NCBI RefSeq assembly: GCF_018130695.1
Contig: NZ_JAFCJX010000002.1
Location: 186,001-250,000, forward strand
Reading direction: 5' to 3'
Source of the DNA: Bradyrhizobium jicamae
Lineage (GTDB): Bacteria > Pseudomonadota > Alphaproteobacteria > Rhizobiales > Xanthobacteraceae
DNA: 64,000 nucleotides
Both the position numbers and the translations under genes were made by a program. Below, one piece after another: positions 59,239 to 64,000 of this stretch (the stretch's first letter is position 1; every line of letters starts with the position of its first letter). The notes below the pieces were generated by a model. The model was given only the letters and a program-made list of their open reading frames with translations. It had not been told where the DNA came from and made no database searches.

Positions 59239-60255
59239 ATGTCGGGCAAGCTGATTTCACGCCGCAATTTCGTGGTCGCGGCGGCGGCTGTACCATTGGT
59301 CACGATCCGCACCAGGCCTGCGCGGGCGGCCGAATTCGAATACAAGCTCGCCACCGGCCAGTCCCTGACGCAGCCGATCAACACCCGCCTCGACCAGGCC
59401 GTGAAGCGGATCAAGGAGGCGAGCGGCGGGCGGCTGGAGATCAAGTTCTTCCCGGCCTCGCAGCTCGGCTCGGACACCGATCTGCTGACCCAGATCCGCA
59501 GCGGCGGCGTCGATTTCCTCAACATTGCCGGCTCCGTGCTGTCGACGGTCGCGCCGGTTGCCGGCATCGCCAATGTCGGCTTTGCGTTCTCCGACTACAG
59601 CCAGGTCTGGAGTGCGATGGACGGCGATCTCGGCAGGTTGATCGCAGCCCAGATCGAGAAGACCGGCGCGCTCGTGATGGCCAAGCCCGCCGACAACACG
59701 TTCCGGCAGATCTCCTCGTTCACAAAGCCGATCAAGACGCCGGCCGATCTCGCTGGCTATCGCATTCGCGTGCCGGTGTCGCCGATCTTCACCTCGCTGT
59801 TCAAGTCGCTCGGCGCCAACCCGACCTCGATCAACTTCAACGAATTGTACACGGCGCTGCAGACCCATCTGGTCGACGGCCAGGAGAACGGCCTCGTCAC
59901 CATCGAGGCCGGCAAGATCTACGAGGTGCAGAAGTACATCTCCGAGACCAACCACATCTGGGATCCGTTCTTCATTCTCGGCAACCGTCGCTCGGTGAAG
60001 GCGCTGCCCGATGATCTGCAGGCGCTGGTCCGCAAGGAGTTCGACCAGGCCGCGCTGGAGCAGCGCGCCGACACCGCCAAGCTCAACACGACCTTGAAGG
60101 ATCAGCTGGTCGCCAAGGGTATTACCTTCGAGGCTTCCGACAAGGAGGCGTTCCGCAAGGGACTGTCGGCCGCCGGCTTCTACAAGGAATGGCGCGGCAA
60201 GTTCGGCGAGGACAATTGGAAGATCCTGGAGGCCGCCGCCGGGGCGCTGGCATGA
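59239..60255 (+). CDS. TRAP transporter substrate-binding protein (DctP family), Tat-exported
   Basis: 338 residues. Tat motif ISRRNFVVAAAAVP with cleavage near ARAAE. DctP features: TRLDQAVKRIKEASGGRLEIKFFPASQLGSDTDLLTQIRSGGVDF, and PADLAGYRIRVPVSPIFTSLFKSLGANPTSINFNELYTALQTHLVDGQEN with the carboxylate-binding Arg. GGGGAGGA precedes the ATG. Periplasmic receptor for an organic acid; overlaps the membrane-component gene by four bases. Confidence 0.93.
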   Translation: MSGKLISRRNFVVAAAAVPLVTIRTRPARAAEFEYKLATGQSLTQPINTRLDQAVKRIKEASGGRLEIKFFPASQLGSDTDLLTQIRSGGVDFLNIAGSVLSTVAPVAGIANVGFAFSDYSQVWSAMDGDLGRLIAAQIEKTGALVMAKPADNTFRQISSFTKPIKTPADLAGYRIRVPVSPIFTSLFKSLGANPTSINFNELYTALQTHLVDGQENGLVTIEAGKIYEVQKYISETNHIWDPFFILGNRRSVKALPDDLQALVRKEFDQAALEQRADTAKLNTTLKDQLVAKGITFEASDKEAFRKGLSAAGFYKEWRGKFGEDNWKILEAAAGALA

Positions 60256-62132
60256 GCGCCGCCGTCGGCATGCCGGAGACCGTGACGCTCGGCGGCGCGG
60301 CATCCGTGAGGGGACGCTGGCTGGAGCAGGCGCTGCGCTGGCTGGTCGAGATTCCCGCCGCGATCGCCGTCGTCGCCGAGGTCATCATCCTCTTTGCCGG
60401 CATCGTCGCGCGCGGCATCTTCCACAAGCCGATCATCTGGTCGGACGAGTTGGCCTCTATCCTGTTCCTTTGGCTCGCGATGCTCGGCAGCGCGATTGCC
60501 GTGCAGCGCTCGGCGCATATGCGCCTGACCTTCTTCACGTCGTATCTGTCGCCGCGCGCCGAGGCCTGGGCCTCGACGCTCGCCGCCGGCGGCGTCGCGC
60601 TGTTCCTGGCGATCATCCTGCATCCGGCGCTGGATTATGTGGAGGACCAGGCGTTCGTCGAGACGCCGGCGCTCGGCTGGTCCGGCATGGTCCGCGCTGC
60701 GGCGATCCCGGTCGGCTGCATCATCGCGCTCGCCAGCATCTGCCTCACGCTGGTCAAACGCTCGGCGAGAGACCTGTTGGCCGTGGCCGTGCTGTTCGCC
60801 GCGATTGCCGGCGCGCTCTATCTCGCAGGTCCCTCGCTGAAGCCGCTCGGCAACTGGAACCTGCTGATCTTCTTCGTCGGGCTGCTCGGCTGTGCCGTGA
60901 TGGCCGGCGTGCCGATCGCGTTTTCGTTCTGCCTGGCGACCGTCGCCTTCCTGCTCACGACCACGCGGACGCCGCTCCTGGTCGTGGTCGGGCGGATCGA
61001 CGAGGGCATGAGCTCGCTGATCCTGCTCGCGGTGCCGTTGTTCGTGCTGCTCGGACAAATGGTCGAGCAGACCGGCATGGCGCGCGTGATGGTCAACTTC
61101 CTCGCCTCCGTGCTCGGCCATGTCAGGGGCGGGCTGTCCTATGTGATGCTCGGCGCAATGCTGCTGGTCTCGGGCATCTCCGGTTCCAAGACCGCCGACA
61201 TGGCGGCGATCGCGCCGGTGCTGTTTCCCGAGATGCGCAAGCGCGGCATGAAGGATGGCGAGTTGGTGTCGCTGCTGGCGGCATCTGGCGCGATGAGCGA
61301 GACCATTCCGCCGTCGATCGTGCTGATCGCGATCGCCTCCGTCACCGGCGTCTCAATCGCAGCGCTATTCACCGCCGGTATCCTGCCCGGCATCGTGCTG
61401 GCCATCGTGCTCGCTTTCGTCGCGCGCTACCGCGCGGGCACCGAGGAGAACGCTGCGCTCAAGGTCGCGCGAGCGCCGATGTCGGTCGTGGTGAAGACCT
61501 TGTGGGTGGCGTTGCCGGCGCTGACGCTCCCGTTCCTGATTCGCAGCGCGGTGGTCGAGGGCTATGCGACCGCGACCGAAGTGTCGACCATCGGCATTGC
61601 CTATTGCCTCCTGCTCGGCCTGATCATCTATCGCGGCAGCCTGTCGTGGAAGAACGTGCTGCCGATGCTGGTGCAGACGGCCTCGCTCTCCGGCTCGATC
61701 CTGTTCATCGTGGGCGCCGCGAGCGCAATGGCCTGGGCGCTGGCGCAGTCCGGCTTCTCGCATGATCTGGCGGCGCGGATGGCCGGCGTGCCCGGCGGCG
61801 CCTGGGGCTTCCTGCTGATCTCCGTCGTCGCCTTCATCGTGCTCGGTAGCGTGCTGGAGGGGATTCCCGCCATCGTGCTGTTCGGCCCGCTGCTGTTCCC
61901 GGTCGCAGCCACGTTCGGCATCAACGAGGTGCATTATGCGATGGTGGTGATCCTGGCGATGGGCCTCGGCCTGTTCGCCCCGCCCTTCGGCCTCTGCTAT
62001 TACGCCGCCTGCAGCATCGGCGGCGTGTCGCCGGATGCCGGCATGCGCCGGATCTGGATCTATCTGGCCTGGCTGTTCCTCGGGCTGTTGCTGATCACCT
62101 TCGTGCCGTGGATCTCGCTGGTGTTCCTGTGA
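60252..62132 (+). CDS. TRAP transporter fused membrane subunits (DctQ-DctM)
   Basis: 626 residues. The N-terminal ~180 residues are the small 4-span DctQ part (GIVARGIFHKPIIWSDELASILFLWLAMLGSAIAVQRSAHM). The rest is the large DctM part (PLFVLLGQMVEQTGMARVM, GISGSKTADMAAIAPVLFPEM, ASGAMSETIPPSIVLIAI, EGIPAIVLFGPLLFPVA). It imports the DctP-bound acid using a Na+ or H+ gradient. QM fusions are a known variant. Confidence 0.93.
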   Translation: MSAAVGMPETVTLGGAASVRGRWLEQALRWLVEIPAAIAVVAEVIILFAGIVARGIFHKPIIWSDELASILFLWLAMLGSAIAVQRSAHMRLTFFTSYLSPRAEAWASTLAAGGVALFLAIILHPALDYVEDQAFVETPALGWSGMVRAAAIPVGCIIALASICLTLVKRSARDLLAVAVLFAAIAGALYLAGPSLKPLGNWNLLIFFVGLLGCAVMAGVPIAFSFCLATVAFLLTTTRTPLLVVVGRIDEGMSSLILLAVPLFVLLGQMVEQTGMARVMVNFLASVLGHVRGGLSYVMLGAMLLVSGISGSKTADMAAIAPVLFPEMRKRGMKDGELVSLLAASGAMSETIPPSIVLIAIASVTGVSIAALFTAGILPGIVLAIVLAFVARYRAGTEENAALKVARAPMSVVVKTLWVALPALTLPFLIRSAVVEGYATATEVSTIGIAYCLLLGLIIYRGSLSWKNVLPMLVQTASLSGSILFIVGAASAMAWALAQSGFSHDLAARMAGVPGGAWGFLLISVVAFIVLGSVLEGIPAIVLFGPLLFPVAATFGINEVHYAMVVILAMGLGLFAPPFGLCYYAACSIGGVSPDAGMRRIWIYLAWLFLGLLLITFVPWISLVFL

Positions 62133-62196
62133 GATCGACGCCGGCGTCGCAGTCGCGATGCCGGCGCGCGCACAGGTGACGAGTTCCCAGGCAATC

Positions 62197-62424
62197 TCAG
62201 GACATCGCGAGGCTGACGGCCGCGGAACTGATCGTGCCGGCGCTTTGGCCGTCGCGCGCCATCGATTCGATCGCGGTCCAGTTTTCGCGGAAGATCTTCG
62301 TCGCTTCGTTGGCATTGTCGGCCTGGATGGTCAGGCTGCAGGCGCGCCGCGTGCCGTTGCTGGCGAGCTGGAAGTAGAAAACGTACCCGCTGTTGTTGAG
62401 TTCGCCCGAAAACTGTCCCGGCAT
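62197..62424 (-). CDS. small hypothetical protein
   Basis: 75 residues. GYVFYFQLASNGTRRACSLTIQADNANEATKIFRENWTAIESMARDG has amphipathic, well-formed protein character and no signal. I do not recognise a domain. It lies alone between the TRAP operon (convergent) and the hydroxylase operon; an ATG start and upstream AGGxxxxx spacing are weak, so coding status is probable rather than certain. Confidence 0.55.
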   Translation of the reverse strand: MPGQFSGELNNSGYVFYFQLASNGTRRACSLTIQADNANEATKIFRENWTAIESMARDGQSAGTISSAAVSLAMS

Positions 62425-62583
62425 GGAGGCTCTTTCCCAGTTGTTGTCGTCCTGCGGCCCACACGCGCAGGATCATGCCTCGATGCGGCACGTTTGTGTT
62501 GTGACGATTCCTATTCGACGCGACAGCGCATTTTGTCGGCGAGTGTTGCCGGGATTCAACACGCGCGACGTACGGCGAGCGTT

Positions 62584-63795
62584 CTAGCTCGCCTGCTTCA
62601 TCGCCCCGGCCGGGCGATCGCCGAACGGCGAGTCGTAGAGCCAGGCCATCTTATCGCAGAACTGTTCGAGGCTGGTGTCGCGCATCAGCTGGTTCCGCAG
62701 GCGCGCATGCACGCCGGCCGGATGATAGACATGGGTGCCGAGCTCGCGCGCCCCGAGCTGGACCCGCGCGGTACGGAGCAGCCTGATGCCGCGATAATGT
62801 TCCAGCGCGCGCTCGGGCGCGTCACGCATCGCAGCCAGTTGTTCCGCGAGCCAGACCGCATCCTCCAGCGCCATGCAGGCGCCTTGCGCGAAATATTGCA
62901 GCATCGGATGCGCGGCATCGCCGAGCAGGACGACGCGGCCGTCGATCCAGCGATCGGTGGGATCGCGGTCCGAGGTCACCCAGGCCTTCCAGTCCTTGCC
63001 GTGGTGGATGATCGCCTTGGCGCGCGGATGGATATCCCTGAAACCTTCCATCACCTCGTCATGGCTGACGGGTCTGGCGGCAAACACCTCCTTCGGATCG
63101 TTGTGGCAGGTGATGGCGAGGTTGAATACCTTCCAGCCTGACAGCGGATAATGCACGAGGTGGCATTTGGCGCCGGCCCACAGGGTCGCCGCGTTCCAGC
63201 GCAAATCTTCCGGCATCTGCTCCGCCGGAATCACGGAGCGATAGGTGGTGTGCCCGGCGACCCGCGGCGCGCCGTCATTGACCATCTGCTGGCGGATCCG
63301 GGAGCGCAGGCCATCGGCGCCAACCAGCAGGCTGCCCACGACGCGTTCGCCGGATTTCAACAGCGCGATGACTTGCGCGCCGTCCTGCTCATAGCCGGTG
63401 ACGTCGCAATCAACCCGCAGCGTGACGTTGGCGTGCGCCTCGCAGGCACGCACGAAGATGCCGTGGAGATCACCGCGATGAACCACCGCATAGGGGTTGC
63501 CGAAGCGGCGGCGGAAATAGCTGGTGAGATCGATACTGGTGATCTCTTCCGCCGAGATGGCGTCCATCAGGCGCAGCTGGTCGATGAAGACGGCGACCGA
63601 GCGGGCGGCGTCGCCGACCTTCAGGCGATCGAAGGCGTGGAAGGCGTTCGGCCCGAGCTGGATGCCGGCGCCGATCTCTTCATAGCGCGGCGCGCGCTCC
63701 AGCACGGTGACGTGAAATCCGTTCTGCGCGAGTGCGAGCGCTGCGGCGAGGCCGCCGATGCCGCCGCCGGCGATGAGGATAGGCTGTTCCGACAT
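62584..63795 (-). CDS. FAD-dependent monooxygenase, 3-hydroxybenzoate 6-hydroxylase-like
   Basis: 403 residues. FAD-binding ILIAGGGIGGLAAALALAQNG, substrate/FAD region GAGIQLGPNAFHAFDRL, LVGADGLRSRIRQQM (DG motif), VVLLGDAAHPMLQYFAQGACMALEDAVWLAEQL (GD motif). The set matches single-component hydroxylases forming gentisate from 3-hydroxybenzoate, or related salicylate hydroxylases. GAGGGA lies before the start. The upstream gene ends 10 bases earlier, so they are probably cotranscribed. Confidence 0.88.
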   Translation of the reverse strand: MSEQPILIAGGGIGGLAAALALAQNGFHVTVLERAPRYEEIGAGIQLGPNAFHAFDRLKVGDAARSVAVFIDQLRLMDAISAEEITSIDLTSYFRRRFGNPYAVVHRGDLHGIFVRACEAHANVTLRVDCDVTGYEQDGAQVIALLKSGERVVGSLLVGADGLRSRIRQQMVNDGAPRVAGHTTYRSVIPAEQMPEDLRWNAATLWAGAKCHLVHYPLSGWKVFNLAITCHNDPKEVFAARPVSHDEVMEGFRDIHPRAKAIIHHGKDWKAWVTSDRDPTDRWIDGRVVLLGDAAHPMLQYFAQGACMALEDAVWLAEQLAAMRDAPERALEHYRGIRLLRTARVQLGARELGTHVYHPAGVHARLRNQLMRDTSLEQFCDKMAWLYDSPFGDRPAGAMKQAS

Positions 63796-63805
63796 GTTCC
63801 CTCCG

Positions 63806-64000
63806 TCATGTTGAGGTCCCCCGCGCCGTGCGTGGACGGCTTTTCTCGGGGGGCCGCTCCTTGGTCTGTGCCTGTTTCGGCTTGATCAGTTTTTCGATTT
63901 CGCCGCTCTCGATCTCGGCTTCGATGCGGTCGAGATTTTCGTAGAGCGCGCCGAGCACGGCCTTCAGCGCGGCCGCCTCTTTCTTGGCCAGCGTGCCGGT
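63806..64000 (-). CDS. C-terminal part of an unidentified protein (possibly a MarR-type regulator), cut by window edge
   Basis: 64 codons remain: a helical segment LAKKEAAALKAVLGALYENLDRIEAEIESGEIEKL followed by a basic, Pro/Arg-rich tail ending 10 bases before the hydroxylase start. Charged helical ends like this occur in MarR proteins that control gentisate genes, but the winged helix is outside the window, so identity is unproven. Confidence 0.5.
   Translation of the reverse strand, partial: TGTLAKKEAAALKAVLGALYENLDRIEAEIESGEIEKLIKPKQAQTKERPPEKSRPRTARGTST

Overview
The window is high-GC, densely coding DNA. It has Tat-dependent and Liv-type solute-binding proteins, several LysR, GntR, LacI and MarR regulators, a perfect FNR/FixK-type box and a Bradyrhizobium-style IS5 transposase remnant. 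Together these point to an alphaproteobacterium of the Bradyrhizobium/Rhizobiales type. This assignment is inferred from gene content and protein style, not from a search. No rRNA, tRNA, CRISPR array or replication origin was found. Nearly everything is accessory catabolism and transport: short operons, each beside its own regulator.

Layout. (1) 1-14.7 kb: a LacI-family regulator (cut by the window edge), a 2-hydroxyacid dehydrogenase, an APH-fold kinase, an FAH-family hydrolase, a Liv-type ABC transporter (permease, permease-ATPase fusion, ATPase, distant Tat-dependent binding protein), a cupin, a divergent enolase paralogue, a LysR regulator, an extradiol dioxygenase, a carboxymuconolactone-decarboxylase-like protein and a Zn-type alcohol dehydrogenase. 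A repeated palindrome GCWAACGTTWGC occurs four times at its promoters and is the probable LacI-family operator. (2) 14.8-19.3 kb: an alpha/beta-hydrolase with an odd nucleophile elbow, a MarR regulator facing a 20-bp perfect palindrome, an outer-membrane channel, a cytochrome c and a LysE exporter. (3) 19.5-21.2 kb: a shattered dipeptide ABC-transporter operon (binding-protein stub, inverted permease piece, permease tail, surviving ATPase). (4) 21.2-28.6 kb: a GntR regulator with two copies of the 15-mer AATATACTGTATATT, then a two-component flavin monooxygenase, EthD-like protein, acyl-CoA ligase, and a Cys-less thiolase-like protein paired with a DUF35 protein (a probable acyl-CoA retro-aldolase), ending at a frameshifted Bug/TctC binding protein. 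(5) 28.7-38.8 kb: an Ssu/Tau-type ABC importer, a GntR regulator and a tight eight-gene operon (cupin, Ldh-type dehydrogenase, RidA-like, FAH, SDR, flavin hydroxylase, ACMSD-like decarboxylase, cupin). This looks like a complete but unidentified ring-degradation route. (6) 39.2-40.5 kb: a DUF1269 gene and a glycine-rich secreted protein diverge from a perfect TTGAT-N4-ATCAA box. (7) 40.8-45.0 kb: an MFS symporter with pcaH, pcaG, aroQ and aroE (shikimate/quinate to protocatechuate ring cleavage).

(8) 45.2-55.4 kb: a DUF2867 protein, a GH3 glycosidase, and then the most unusual part of the window, a run of exported proteins. These are a monohaem CxxCH protein, a Tat-dependent small subunit and its GMC flavoprotein, an e(P4)-like HAD acid phosphatase, and a Tat-exported protein with a cytidine-deaminase-type zinc site (HAE...CxxC). 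A class III nucleotide cyclase follows. I propose a periplasmic scavenging/oxidation module, possibly for nucleotides or nucleosides; this is a hypothesis only. (9) 55.5-64 kb: ureidoglycine aminohydrolase (AllE-like), a SAF-domain oxidoreductase and a LysR regulator, divergent from a TRAP transporter (DctP and fused DctQM), then a small conserved-looking protein and a 3-hydroxybenzoate 6-hydroxylase-type monooxygenase.
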